64,000 nt of DNA, taken from NCBI GenBank assembly GCA_002709305.1, contig PAQM01000028.1, forward strand, positions 1 to 64,000. Reading direction: 5' to 3'. Source of the stretch: Crocinitomicaceae bacterium (GTDB taxonomy: Bacteria > Bacteroidota > Bacteroidia > Flavobacteriales_D > Crocinitomicaceae). Shown here in pieces: positions 15,638 to 25,248 of this stretch. Under the pieces are notes generated by a model. It made no database searches, was not told the DNA's origin, and was given only the letters and a program-made list of their open reading frames with translations. Every line of letters starts with the position of its first letter. The first letter of the stretch is position 1. The position numbers and the translations under genes were made by a program.

Positions 15638-16513
15638 ATGGCACATAAAGCTGGGTTTGTTAATATTATAGGAAGTCCAAATGTTGGAAAATCAACGCTC
15701 ATGAATCAACTTGTGGGTGAAAAGTTATCTATTGTTACCTCTAAAGCTCAAACAACAAGACATCGGATACTAGGCATTTTCAATACTGAAGAAAGTCAAA
15801 TTGTTTTTTCAGATACTCCGGGGGTTATTAACTCATCATATAAACTACACGAAAATATGATGAAATACGTGAATACATCAATTAAAGATGCGGATATTAT
15901 ACTCTTGATTACAGATATTAAAGAGAATGAAATCAATCATAAACAAACTCTAGCTAGAATTAAATCATCTAATGTTCCTATAATTTGTTTAATAAATAAA
16001 ATCGACTTATCAAATCAAGATATAGTTAGTGAAAGATTAAATTACTGGCAGAATCTTCTTCCTAAAGCAACGATTATTCCTATCTCTGCACTTCATAAAT
16101 TTAACCTTGATAGAGTTTGGGATGAAATTATTTCACATATACCTGAAAGCCCAGCATATTTTGACAAAAATGCTATCACAAACCGACCAATTCGTTTTTT
16201 TATATCAGAAATGATTCGTGAAAAAATCTTTATACATTGTAAAAAAGAAATCCCCTATGCTACACAAGTCGAGATTGAAGAATATAAAGAAGAAGATAAG
16301 ATTATCAACATTAGAGCAGTAATTATAGTTGAACGTAATTCTCAAAAAGGTATAATCATTGGGAAAGGTGGTGAGATGTTAAAACGTATAGGAAGAGAAT
16401 CACGTATTGACATGCAAAAATTTATTAATAAAAAAGTGTTTTTAGAAACATTCGTGAAGGTGGACAAAAATTGGAGGGAAAGTGATTACAAACTAAAAAA
16501 ATACGGATATTAA
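15638..16513 (+). CDS. era: GTPase Era
   Basis: 291 aa. The N-terminal GTPase domain has G1 GSPNVGKST (~12-20), the switch region with TTRHRILG (~40-47), G3 DTPG (~60-63), G4 NKID (~122-125) and G5 SAL. The C-terminal KH domain holds the IIGKGGEMLKRIG RNA-binding loop (~243-255) and ends at the usual length. Era binds the 3' end of 16S rRNA and checks 30S subunit maturation. der follows 34 nt downstream on the same strand, a typical Bacteroidota pair. Confidence 0.97.
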   Translation: MAHKAGFVNIIGSPNVGKSTLMNQLVGEKLSIVTSKAQTTRHRILGIFNTEESQIVFSDTPGVINSSYKLHENMMKYVNTSIKDADIILLITDIKENEINHKQTLARIKSSNVPIICLINKIDLSNQDIVSERLNYWQNLLPKATIIPISALHKFNLDRVWDEIISHIPESPAYFDKNAITNRPIRFFISEMIREKIFIHCKKEIPYATQVEIEEYKEEDKIINIRAVIIVERNSQKGIIIGKGGEMLKRIGRESRIDMQKFINKKVFLETFVKVDKNWRESDYKLKKYGY

Positions 16514-16547
16514 AATATCGTAATATATTAAATTTGTATTTATAAAT

Positions 16548-17861
16548 ATGATAAATATTATAGCAATTGTAGGCCGTCCTAATGTAGGAAAATCGACGCT
16601 TTTTAACAGACTAACAGAATCTAGAAAAGCTATTGTTAAAGAAGTTAGCGGTGTTACTAGAGATCGATTATATGGTCGAGGCGAATGGAATGGTGAAGAA
16701 TTCTCAGTAATTGATACAGGAGGTTATATAAAAGGTTCAGAAGATATATTTGAATCTGAAATCAGGAAACAAGTTGAAATTGCAATTGAGGAAGCCAGTA
16801 TAATTATTTTTGTGTTAGATGTAATGACAGGATTAGTTGATTTAGATGAAACTGTAGCTAAACTACTACGCAAATCGAATAAAAAAGTATTTATTGTTGC
16901 CAATAAAGTAGATAATAATTCAAGGGTTGGGTTATCTTCTGAATTTTGGTCTCTAGGTTTAGGTGATGTTTTTGATATTTCAGCGACCAATGGTAGTGGA
17001 ACAGGAGAATTACTAGACGAAATAGTTAAAGAGTTTAATGAAAAAAATAGTTCATCATTAAATCAAGATAAAAACATTCCACATATTGCAATAGTAGGAA
17101 AACCTAATGTTGGTAAGTCTTCTTTTATAAATGCTCTAACTGGTCAAGACCGCAATATTGTAACTAATATCTCCGGAACAACTCGTGACTCAATAAATAC
17201 TAGATATAAAGGTTTTGGGTTTGACTTTATACTTGTAGATACTGCCGGAATTAGAAAAAGATCGAAAGTCATTGAAGATATTGAATATTATTCTGTTCTT
17301 AGATCCGTTAGAGCAATTGAAAACTCTGATGTATGTATGCTCATGGTTGATGCAGAAGATGGAATTCAGAAACAAGATTTACATATATTTTATATCATTG
17401 AAAAAAACTCAAAAGGTGTTGTGTTACTTATAAATAAATGGGATTTAATAAAAAAAGATCATAATACAATGAAAAAATATGAAGAAGAAGTAAGACAGCA
17501 ATTAGCACCTTTTAACGACATCCCAATCATATTCACATCAACAATAACAAAACAACGTATTCATAAAACATTAGAAACTGTAATGACAGTTTATAATAAT
17601 AGAACACAGAAAATATCTACTTCTCAAATTAATAATATTATGCTTGATATTATTGCTCAGAATCCACCTCCATCTATAAAAGGAAAATACGTTAAAATAA
17701 AATATGTTCAACAATTACCTTCTCATTCTCCAGCTTTTGCTTTTTTCTGTAACCTTCCTCAATACATTCCCGAAAGTTATAAACGTTTTCTTGAAAATAG
17801 ACTTAGAGAAGAATTTGATTTTCATGGTATACCTATTAAAATTTTCTTTAGAAAAAAATAA
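16548..17861 (+). CDS. der: ribosome biogenesis GTPase Der (EngA)
   Basis: 437 aa with two tandem GTPase domains and a C-terminal KH-like domain. Domain 1: GRPNVGKST (~8-16), DTGGY (~56-60), NKVD (~118). Domain 2: GKPNVGKSS (~184-192), DTAGIRK (~230-236), NKWD (~297). The duplicated G domain is unique to Der, which acts in 50S subunit assembly. The C-terminus (PPPSIKGKYVKIKYV ... FDFHGIPIKI) is the conserved KH-like end. It follows era by 34 nt and is followed by a hairpin at 17863-17880. Confidence 0.97.
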   Translation: MINIIAIVGRPNVGKSTLFNRLTESRKAIVKEVSGVTRDRLYGRGEWNGEEFSVIDTGGYIKGSEDIFESEIRKQVEIAIEEASIIIFVLDVMTGLVDLDETVAKLLRKSNKKVFIVANKVDNNSRVGLSSEFWSLGLGDVFDISATNGSGTGELLDEIVKEFNEKNSSSLNQDKNIPHIAIVGKPNVGKSSFINALTGQDRNIVTNISGTTRDSINTRYKGFGFDFILVDTAGIRKRSKVIEDIEYYSVLRSVRAIENSDVCMLMVDAEDGIQKQDLHIFYIIEKNSKGVVLLINKWDLIKKDHNTMKKYEEEVRQQLAPFNDIPIIFTSTITKQRIHKTLETVMTVYNNRTQKISTSQINNIMLDIIAQNPPPSIKGKYVKIKYVQQLPSHSPAFAFFCNLPQYIPESYKRFLENRLREEFDFHGIPIKIFFRKK

Positions 17862-17862
17862 T

Positions 17863-17880
17863 ACTAAATCTGTATTTAGT
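17863..17880. terminator. bidirectional stem-loop between der and the large OMP gene
   Basis: ACTAAAT (17863-17869) pairs perfectly with ATTTAGT (17874-17880) around a CTGT loop, in the 19-nt gap between convergent genes. Read on the minus strand it is followed by ATTATTTTTTT, so it best fits a terminator for the minus-strand gene; on the plus strand it is followed by TT then an A-run. Confidence 0.5.
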
Positions 17881-20800
17881 TTAAAAAAATGCTCTTAACT
17901 CCATACCTCCAGAATGGATCATCTTAAGATTCTCAGATTTTCTTCCATTATATTGAATTGACAATTGCAAGTTTTTAGAAATAGACATCTGATAACCTAA
18001 ATTCCAAGTATAATTAAGCCCTGAATTAAGCCCTTCTAACATTTCAAATCCAAGTGGCGAATTACTGATACCAGTATATTGAATGTTCAACATTTTAACA
18101 CCTCCTTGAATAGATCCTTTTTCTAATTGATTATATTTAACTGTCGAACCTAACTCATATACATTAGCTAATTCACCTCCTAATTGAAGAGAATTTTGTT
18201 TCTTAGAAATCCTTCCATCTAAAGTAACTGTCAATAGTGTGTTTGGTTGATAAATTATTCTAGGCTCTATGAAACAATAATCTATACTATAATTTCTCCC
18301 TGTAACATAATCTACTTCTGAAATTTTTTCTCCCAATTTAACCGATAATTTAAATGTAATTTTACGTTTAATATTGCATCTCATAGCAACTTCATGAAAC
18401 TGGTTAAATCTTGAATCAAAACCACTTGCTAACAATGTCTTATTTCTAATATCTTGATAAGAATACTCTGCTCCAAAAATCCTAGAGGTGCGATTAAAAA
18501 ATAAAGTATTTCTAAGATTAGAATTTGTTGAAATCAGACTAGTATCAGAAATTCTTGTGAAAAAAGGATTAAAGGCGTCTAATCCATCATACGAATTTGT
18601 TTTGCGATTAATTCGAATACGTGATTGATTTGCAAAACGAGATAGAAACTTTAAGATTCCTTTCTTAGATGACCATATTCTACTAGGCTTCCAATATATC
18701 GATTGATTATATTCATTCGAAAAAGTTTTAGTATAATCACTACTAGGTGTAAATACTCTTATATAACTTGCCTGATCAACATACTGAGCTACTTCAAATT
18801 CATTTAAATCTTTAATACCATCAGAATTATAATCAACCCAAGTATAGATTCCTTGTCCATCATTTACTTGAATGTATAAAAACTCTCGCCTTAACTCTAA
18901 ACCTGATCCAACTTCATAGAAAGTATTAAGGGTTAATGCACCTTTAAATATTCGCATTTGATGTTCTAATCTAGCCAGAAGTGTATTTTCAGGTTTCTCA
19001 GATATTAATTCTGGTTTACTAATACTCAATTCTCTATAACTTGTAATAATATTCAAATTCTGATCTTGCCATTTAGTGATTTTAATTTCAGAGCCAATAG
19101 ATCTTGCTTTTGCTGCTGGAGATAAACGAGTACTATCAGATTTTTTATCATAACGTTCTCTATAAAATATACGATAATGATTTTTAGTAGAATCACTATT
19201 ACATAAATAAACCTGATAATCAAAAAATTGGTAGCTAATTGGCTCTAAAATACTCGCTTTATATAGGTTAAACTCATGATCATCCTTATACCCAATTGTT
19301 AAAAATCCAATACGTTGAGACAAATCAAATTTATGTCGAATGAACTCGTTTAAATTTGTCGAATTATAACTCAATAAATAACTTGCATCTATTTTACCTT
19401 TAAACCCTTTTTGACGCCATTTACTATTAAAATTAGCCCTTAAACCTTCATAATCATCTCCAATCTTATAATGTCTAGCTTCTAAATTGATGTTACCATA
19501 TTCTTTCTGTCTAAAGTCAAGAGATAAATTTGATAAAATTTCATTTCCATTATAACCATTATTTCGAGTGTTCCAATCCCTATCAAATTCAACAAGTCTA
19601 TAGTTTTCTATAGGGCTAAAATTTCTATCTCTAAACTCAATCCCTGAATTAGCAAATAAAAGCCAATTAAAAACACTATCCTTAGATAATGGTATCTCTC
19701 CTCTAAATTTCAGAATCCCAGCATAACCATGGTCATCTTTACTATCATACTTCGAAAAAGTATTCAAGTCATTTTTTGAATAAGAAACCTCGGTATCCAT
19801 TCTTATAAATTTCCCTAGAGAAAATTCACTACCAACATTAACCATCTGACGTTGTTTTGGGGTAATTATTAAACGAGAAGGAATATAGTCTCCCTGAGGC
19901 ACTCCAGCTAATGGAGAAACCCATTTATAAACTTTTCCTAGTGCGTTGGATCCTTGAAAAATATAATCCCCATTACCAGGTCCAACATATTCAAATGTTA
20001 CTCGGTAATTTGCAGAATCTGGATTCACAGTATAAACTAAAATTGAATCTAATCCTAATGAATCTACTAACTTATATAGATTTTGATTGTCAAAATAACC
20101 AATAAAATCAATGCTTGAGATTCTAGCTAAACTTAAACTATCACCTATTTCTGATAAATAAAGCTTTTGATCTAAAGTTAGATTTTGTTGCAGGGGTTGA
20201 TTTTTCAAATCTTGCTCTGAATAAGCGTTAAACCAAAACTTAAAAGATTCTGATGTATAGCTTGTAGATGTTTGAAATAAAGATCTAGCATAATTTTGAT
20301 CCGAATATTGAAATTCAACAACAATTCTAGTGTCTTTAGTAATTTGATTTCTTGCTGTAAATATAACTTCAGAAGTATTATAATTTATAATATAATCATA
20401 GTCTTGACCGCGCTCAAGTAACTGACCATCTATGTATACCCTTTCTGTACCACTTAAAACAACAATAAATGGCTCATTCTCTCCTCCAACTAAACGATAA
20501 GGGCCTTGATTCCCCTCATTTCCTTGTATAATCTGTCTTTGGAACTTCCCTTTAGATAGTGCTCCAGAAACATTTGTTGTCCAAACTTTTGAAAAATCTT
20601 TATTCCACTTATAATTAACTGTTAATCCTTGAGCCCTTTTTTTATATTTCATAAAATAACCAACTGGTTTATTTAACCAAAAATCACCAACTATCATTTT
20701 AAAACGGTTATTATATATTTGTATAAATACTTGATCAAATTCTCTTAATGTATTGGTATTACCATCTGGTTGAATGGGGAGATTATTGTCAGAAATAGAT

Positions 20801-21327
20801 GCTAATAACTTTAGATTTGGAGTTATTTGACCTGATAACTCAAGATTCAAAGTTGAATTTATCCCAAAATCTTGATTATTACCAAAAGAAACCCCCCTTG
20901 AAATACTCCCAGATTTATATAATCCTGATCCGCCAAAAAAATCAGTATATGTAAACGAATTGCTGATTAAAAAACGGTCACGAAACCCCTTGTTCTTTAT
21001 ATAAATTGAACTTGTATCTCTTTTTGCATAAACTTTAGATAAATTAATGGGAAGTACACGATACTCTACAATTAAATCTCCTTGACATTTATTAAATAAT
21101 GTTAGAGTACTAGATACATAATCTAATTTATATTCATCTCTTGGGATAATGTTCCCATTACATTTTAATTTAAATGAATTTGGAAATATACTTAAACTAT
21201 CTAAACGAATAGTATCAGAAGTACTCTTTATAAATTTATGCCGTAAATTTGACATTTGCGTTATTCCATAAATTGGAATAACGCAAATAATTAAGACAAC
21301 TAATCTTTTAATAAATAAATACATCAT
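17881..21327 (-). CDS. large outer-membrane beta-barrel protein, unknown role
   Basis: 1148 aa with a signal peptide (~8-24, ending YGITQ). Early residues look like a beta-sandwich (SLSIFPNSFKLKC, YVSSTLTLF). A segment follows (~128-215) with the pattern SGSISRGVSFGNNQDFGINSTL, LSGQITPNLKLLASISD, PIQPDGNT and EFDQVFIQIY...VGDFW, which I associate with very large Bacteroidota OMPs related to SprA. The remaining ~800 residues are amphipathic strands with frequent aromatic ends, and there is a DYNSDGIKDLNEFE calcium-binding-like motif (~820). It ends in an aromatic residue, as barrels do. Likely a large outer-membrane pore or assembly protein. The distant link to SprA is recalled from memory, not shown. 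Confidence 0.7.
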   Translation of the reverse strand: MMYLFIKRLVVLIICVIPIYGITQMSNLRHKFIKSTSDTIRLDSLSIFPNSFKLKCNGNIIPRDEYKLDYVSSTLTLFNKCQGDLIVEYRVLPINLSKVYAKRDTSSIYIKNKGFRDRFLISNSFTYTDFFGGSGLYKSGSISRGVSFGNNQDFGINSTLNLELSGQITPNLKLLASISDNNLPIQPDGNTNTLREFDQVFIQIYNNRFKMIVGDFWLNKPVGYFMKYKKRAQGLTVNYKWNKDFSKVWTTNVSGALSKGKFQRQIIQGNEGNQGPYRLVGGENEPFIVVLSGTERVYIDGQLLERGQDYDYIINYNTSEVIFTARNQITKDTRIVVEFQYSDQNYARSLFQTSTSYTSESFKFWFNAYSEQDLKNQPLQQNLTLDQKLYLSEIGDSLSLARISSIDFIGYFDNQNLYKLVDSLGLDSILVYTVNPDSANYRVTFEYVGPGNGDYIFQGSNALGKVYKWVSPLAGVPQGDYIPSRLIITPKQRQMVNVGSEFSLGKFIRMDTEVSYSKNDLNTFSKYDSKDDHGYAGILKFRGEIPLSKDSVFNWLLFANSGIEFRDRNFSPIENYRLVEFDRDWNTRNNGYNGNEILSNLSLDFRQKEYGNINLEARHYKIGDDYEGLRANFNSKWRQKGFKGKIDASYLLSYNSTNLNEFIRHKFDLSQRIGFLTIGYKDDHEFNLYKASILEPISYQFFDYQVYLCNSDSTKNHYRIFYRERYDKKSDSTRLSPAAKARSIGSEIKITKWQDQNLNIITSYRELSISKPELISEKPENTLLARLEHQMRIFKGALTLNTFYEVGSGLELRREFLYIQVNDGQGIYTWVDYNSDGIKDLNEFEVAQYVDQASYIRVFTPSSDYTKTFSNEYNQSIYWKPSRIWSSKKGILKFLSRFANQSRIRINRKTNSYDGLDAFNPFFTRISDTSLISTNSNLRNTLFFNRTSRIFGAEYSYQDIRNKTLLASGFDSRFNQFHEVAMRCNIKRKITFKLSVKLGEKISEVDYVTGRNYSIDYCFIEPRIIYQPNTLLTVTLDGRISKKQNSLQLGGELANVYELGSTVKYNQLEKGSIQGGVKMLNIQYTGISNSPLGFEMLEGLNSGLNYTWNLGYQMSISKNLQLSIQYNGRKSENLKMIHSGGMELRAFF

Positions 21328-21440
21328 TACGAATGTACAACGTTGTATGAATAAAAATCGTGTTTCAAATCAATTAAACTTTATTATTATAACCTAAAAA
21401 TTTTAAAAAACACATTACATATATTAATTTTAATTAATAT

Positions 21441-21914
21441 ATGAAAAACACCTTACTATTAATATTATTATTAATCTCACACTTTTCGTTAGGGCAAGAT
21501 AGCTCTTGGATCAATAAAGCTGACTCAGTAATCATGTTTGCAAAATCTCAATTAGGTGTTCCTTATAAATGGGCAACATGTAATCCTAATATAAGTTTCG
21601 ACTGTAGTGGATTAACTTCATACGCATACTCATCCTGCAATATTTCTTGTTCTAGAATTTCAAAAAATTACAATAAAATTGGGACTAAAATTAAGTTGCA
21701 AGAATGTAGAAAAGGAGACTGCATATTATTTACAGGAACATCTGGACAGGGATCAGGTATTGGGCACATAGGAATAATTATATCAAATAATGAAAATGGA
21801 ATTAAATTTATTCATTGTTCGAGTTCAAAAAAACATTTTGGAGTTGTCATAACAGATTATTATAATTCTGGCTATCCAAAAAGATTTCATTCTGTAAGAA
21901 GAATTATACCTTAA
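21441..21914 (+). CDS. secreted NlpC/P60 (C40) peptidoglycan hydrolase
   Basis: 157 aa with a signal peptide (~1-18, ending FSLGQ). A compact NlpC/P60 domain follows: GVPYKWATCNP, then the nucleophile Cys in FDCSGLTSYAY (~54), the RKGDCILF segment (~92), His in IGHIGIII (~109) and a third polar residue, His, in FIHCSSSKK (~125). These enzymes cut the gamma-D-Glu to diamino-acid bond in peptide stems. It has no SH3 or LysM anchor, so it is a minimal secreted hydrolase. It is followed by the polysaccharide genes after 88 nt, with a -7 box between, so probably separately transcribed. Confidence 0.88.
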   Translation: MKNTLLLILLLISHFSLGQDSSWINKADSVIMFAKSQLGVPYKWATCNPNISFDCSGLTSYAYSSCNISCSRISKNYNKIGTKIKLQECRKGDCILFTGTSGQGSGIGHIGIIISNNENGIKFIHCSSSKKHFGVVITDYYNSGYPKRFHSVRRIIP

Positions 21915-21975
21915 TTTTTATTGATATAAAATAAAATGAATCATTTAAAGTTATTAGACTGTATTAATAATACAT

Positions 21976-21983
21976 TAACTTTG
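21976..21983 (+). promoter_or_regulatory. -7 box (TAACTTTG) for the Wzz/ligase operon
   Basis: TAACTTTG matches TAnnTTTG exactly and lies 19 nt upstream of the start at 22003. A clear -33 TTG at the usual distance is not seen. Confidence 0.5.
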
Positions 21984-22002
21984 AACTAAGAAAATTGAAA
22001 AT

Positions 22003-22998
22003 ATGGCTAAAGATATTAATGATTTAAATCAAGGAAGAAACTCACTATTAATATTTATATGGAGACAAAGAAAAATTATATCCTATGTTACAGTAATTGC
22101 AGCTATTTCCGCAACCATTATTTCTTTTCTTTTAACTCCAATATTTAAATCAACAGCAATTGTTTTTCCAGCAGCTACAAATACTGTTTCTTTTTCCGAA
22201 CAGAGAAATGCAAAGGCCTCTTCAATGGATTTTGGAGAAGAAGAACAAGCTGAACAATTAATTCAAATTCTCCAATCTTCTCGAATTAGAAATATAATTG
22301 TAGAAAAATATAACCTTATAGATCATTACAATATTGATCAAAATGATCCAAATAAAAATCACAAACTAGGGAAAGCTTGGGACAACCATATTAGTTTTAA
22401 TAGAACGCGATACGGATCAATTCAAATTGATGTTTTTGATAAAGACCGTTTTTTAGCGGCAAAAATAGCTAATAAAATTGTTCAGATTATTGATACAGTA
22501 AAAAATGAAATAATCCAAGAAAGAACGGTTCCTGCCTTTAAAATAAATGAACGTAAAAAAAAGCAATTAGAAATTGAAAAAACAGCAACTCTTAAAAAAT
22601 TAGATAGTCTATCTGAATTAGGTGTTGTATCAATTGAAGGAAGAGCTAATCTTTTCTCTGCTTATAATGAATCTAAAAATGCTGAAGACAGAGCTTTTTT
22701 TAAAAAACAAATCGATATAAACTTAAAATATGGTGCCACATTTGATGGACTTGAAATGATAAGAGATGAAAAAATCACAAGACTGACTAAATTTGAAGAT
22801 ACATATGAACAAGCTGAATCAGATGCGAACACTCTTTTCAATCACAAATTTATTGTCGAACAAGCAGTAGTTGCAGATAAAAAAACAAAACCAAAAAGGC
22901 TAATAATTATAATTCTCTCTACACTTGGGACTTTCGTATTTGTAATTTTTACTTTATTAATTAATGCTCGTATTAATGAATTAAAAAAACTTTCATAA
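22003..22998 (+). CDS. Wzz-type polysaccharide chain-length regulator
   Basis: 331 aa with the Wzz/PCP topology: a short cytoplasmic N-terminus, a membrane helix (~25-46) followed at once by PIFKSTAIVFPAAT, a long periplasmic helical region, and a C-terminal membrane helix (~299-322). The family controls the length of O-antigen or exopolysaccharide made by the Wzy pathway. There is no fused cytoplasmic tyrosine-kinase domain. The stop codon abuts the O-antigen ligase start, so translation of the two is probably coupled. Confidence 0.85.
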   Translation: MAKDINDLNQGRNSLLIFIWRQRKIISYVTVIAAISATIISFLLTPIFKSTAIVFPAATNTVSFSEQRNAKASSMDFGEEEQAEQLIQILQSSRIRNIIVEKYNLIDHYNIDQNDPNKNHKLGKAWDNHISFNRTRYGSIQIDVFDKDRFLAAKIANKIVQIIDTVKNEIIQERTVPAFKINERKKKQLEIEKTATLKKLDSLSELGVVSIEGRANLFSAYNESKNAEDRAFFKKQIDINLKYGATFDGLEMIRDEKITRLTKFEDTYEQAESDANTLFNHKFIVEQAVVADKKTKPKRLIIIILSTLGTFVFVIFTLLINARINELKKLS

Positions 22999-24435
22999 TT
23001 GCAAACACTCAAAAAAAATAGTGTTTTGTTATTCTTGGGGCTTTTTTATGTGTCGATTTGCTGTTTTTTTATTTGGACAGATCAAATCTATTTTACATTA
23101 TCTTCTTTTGGATTAATAGCAATATACTTTGCTATATTTAATACTGAATATACCTTTTTAGGTCTTGCCTTTTTTACACCCCTTTCAATAAATATTGAAG
23201 AATACACTAATGATTTTGGCTTATTTATTCCTACAGAACCTATATTATTTGGATTGCTATTATTCCTATTAATGCAAGTAATAAATAAAAACTTATTGCA
23301 TAAATATATATGGAGAAATCCTATCATATTGGCCGTTGGATTCTACCTTTTTTGGATACTAATTTCCTCTATGACAAGTAGCTCTCCTATAGTTTCATTT
23401 AAATTTTTACTTGCAAAAATTTGGTATATAATTCCACTATTAATTTTTGGAACTAAAGTATTTATGAACCCAAAAAACATTAAACGATTCATATGGTTAT
23501 TCGTATTATCTATTTGTATTGTTATTATTTATACAGTCATCATACATGCTCAATATAATTTTGGTGAAAAGGAAGGGCACTGGGTTATGTGGCCTTTTTT
23601 TAAGGACCATACTATTTATGGGGCAACCGTAGCATTTACAGTACCTCTAGTATTCGCACTTTACTTTTCTAAGAAACATGATTTATTAATCAAAATTTCA
23701 ATTATTTCAATGATTATCATAAGCTCAATAGGGTTATATTTTTCATACTCTAGAGCAGCTTGGCTTAGTGTAATATTAGCACTAATAATATTAAGTATTA
23801 TTAAACTAAAAATTAAATTACATTTTCTTTTGGCTCTATCAATACTAGCATTAACAATAGTGTTTTTAAGCTGGGATAAAATTAATATGGAACTTGAACG
23901 AAATAAATATGAGCACACAACATTAGAATTTGGAGAGAAAATTAAAAGCGCTACCAATATCACAACTGATGCTTCTAATCTAGAAAGATTAAACCGATGG
24001 AATTGTGCTATTGAAATGTTTAAAAAACGTCCTATATTCGGATTTGGTCCAGGAACATATGCTTTTGAATATGCAAAATTCCAACACCCAAATAACAAAA
24101 CAATTATATCAACTAATTTTGGTACTGCGGGTAATGCTCACAGTGAATACCTAGGTCCGCTATCTGAAACGGGGATTGTTGGTTTCTTATCTTTTTTAGT
24201 TATTGTATTTACTATATTTTATAAAGGAATAAAATTATATTATGCATGGCCAATAGAAGATATCGAGATGAAAACAATCATTTTATCAATGATTGTATCA
24301 TTATCCACTTACTTTATACATGGTATATTAAATAACTATCTAGATACCGATAAAGCATCTATTCCAATTTGGGTTTTTTGTGCTAGTTTTATTGCTTTAG
24401 AACAATACAATAAAGTAAAATTAAAAGAAACCTAA
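22999..24435 (+). CDS. O-antigen ligase/polymerase family membrane protein
   Basis: 478 aa with about eleven to twelve membrane helices. It starts with TTG directly after the Wzz stop. The Wzy_C (PF04932) region near the C-terminus shows the typical large periplasmic loop: ERLNRWNCAIEMFKKRPIFGFGPGTY (~331-356), then AHSEYLGPLSETGIVG (~378-393). The conserved R and H residues of this loop are needed in WaaL-type ligases. It either polymerises O-units or transfers them to lipid A core. Adjacent Wzz supports a Wzx/Wzy pathway, and a flippase is encoded at 30598-32052. Its stop is 5 nt from the convergent methyltransferase gene. Confidence 0.88.
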   Translation: MQTLKKNSVLLFLGLFYVSICCFFIWTDQIYFTLSSFGLIAIYFAIFNTEYTFLGLAFFTPLSINIEEYTNDFGLFIPTEPILFGLLLFLLMQVINKNLLHKYIWRNPIILAVGFYLFWILISSMTSSSPIVSFKFLLAKIWYIIPLLIFGTKVFMNPKNIKRFIWLFVLSICIVIIYTVIIHAQYNFGEKEGHWVMWPFFKDHTIYGATVAFTVPLVFALYFSKKHDLLIKISIISMIIISSIGLYFSYSRAAWLSVILALIILSIIKLKIKLHFLLALSILALTIVFLSWDKINMELERNKYEHTTLEFGEKIKSATNITTDASNLERLNRWNCAIEMFKKRPIFGFGPGTYAFEYAKFQHPNNKTIISTNFGTAGNAHSEYLGPLSETGIVGFLSFLVIVFTIFYKGIKLYYAWPIEDIEMKTIILSMIVSLSTYFIHGILNNYLDTDKASIPIWVFCASFIALEQYNKVKLKET

Positions 24436-24439
24436 AATA

Positions 24440-25210
24440 TTACTTTTCTGCAATATAAAATAAATCAATGCAGTCGTCTTGAGCTGATGCCAAATAATAA
24501 TCAGTCATTTTAATATCAACACCTTTATTAGAAAGTTTTTTCCTGTTCATTCTATTTAAAATATCATAAGGTATCTGAAAAAGCCATCTCGGAAGATTAT
24601 ACTCTAAATTAAAAAGATCAAATCTTTTTATTTTCTGAACTGATTTTTTATTCTCTTGGTAATAGTTCATGACATTATTATTCCCAAATACACCCTGAGC
24701 ATTAACAATGCTAAAACATCCTAACAATATTTTTCTTAGCTCTTCAATAGTATACTCACGGACATGCCAAGGATTTCTAGTCAAAGACATTTTTTTATTT
24801 GGTGTAGTTAAAATAAACTTACCTTTCTTTTTTAAAACTCTATAAATTTCTTTCACGAATTCTATGTCACTATTAATATGTTCTATAACTTGAAATGAAA
24901 CTACAAAATCAAAATAATTATCTGGAATGTTTTCTAAAGGTGGCACAGTCATTTGACGAAAATCAACATTTTTAATTTCTTTACTTAATTTTAATCCTGT
25001 TATAGAAGGAAACTTATCAATAGTTAAAAATGAATCTACATTAGGGCTTAAAACTTCTATCCCATAACCACTTCCTGTTCCAATTTCTAAAACATTTCCT
25101 GAAATTAATTTTGCAGTTTCATAATATGCTAAAATACTTCTTTGAAAAACATAATTATCAGATCTTTCTTGATGTGAAACCCTTTCTGCAGTTTGTATCT
25201 TTTTATTCAT
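24440..25210 (-). CDS. class I SAM-dependent methyltransferase
   Basis: 256 aa, soluble. Rossmann methyltransferase motifs: I VLEIGTGSGYG (~40-50), acidic post-I TIDKF, IV NYFDFVVSFQVIEHI (~97-111), and a YRVLKKKGKFILTTPN segment (~122-137). The closest general family is the methyltransferase 11/25 type that acts on small molecules or sugars; the substrate is unknown. Its location between the O-antigen ligase and the EnvC/flippase block suggests, but does not prove, a role in modifying a glycan or lipid intermediate. It starts 38 nt downstream of the EnvC gene on the same strand. Confidence 0.85.
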   Translation of the reverse strand: MNKKIQTAERVSHQERSDNYVFQRSILAYYETAKLISGNVLEIGTGSGYGIEVLSPNVDSFLTIDKFPSITGLKLSKEIKNVDFRQMTVPPLENIPDNYFDFVVSFQVIEHINSDIEFVKEIYRVLKKKGKFILTTPNKKMSLTRNPWHVREYTIEELRKILLGCFSIVNAQGVFGNNNVMNYYQENKKSVQKIKRFDLFNLEYNLPRWLFQIPYDILNRMNRKKLSNKGVDIKMTDYYLASAQDDCIDLFYIAEK

Positions 25211-25248
25211 AATTTAACTCGAAATATATTAACAATATAGTTTATTAT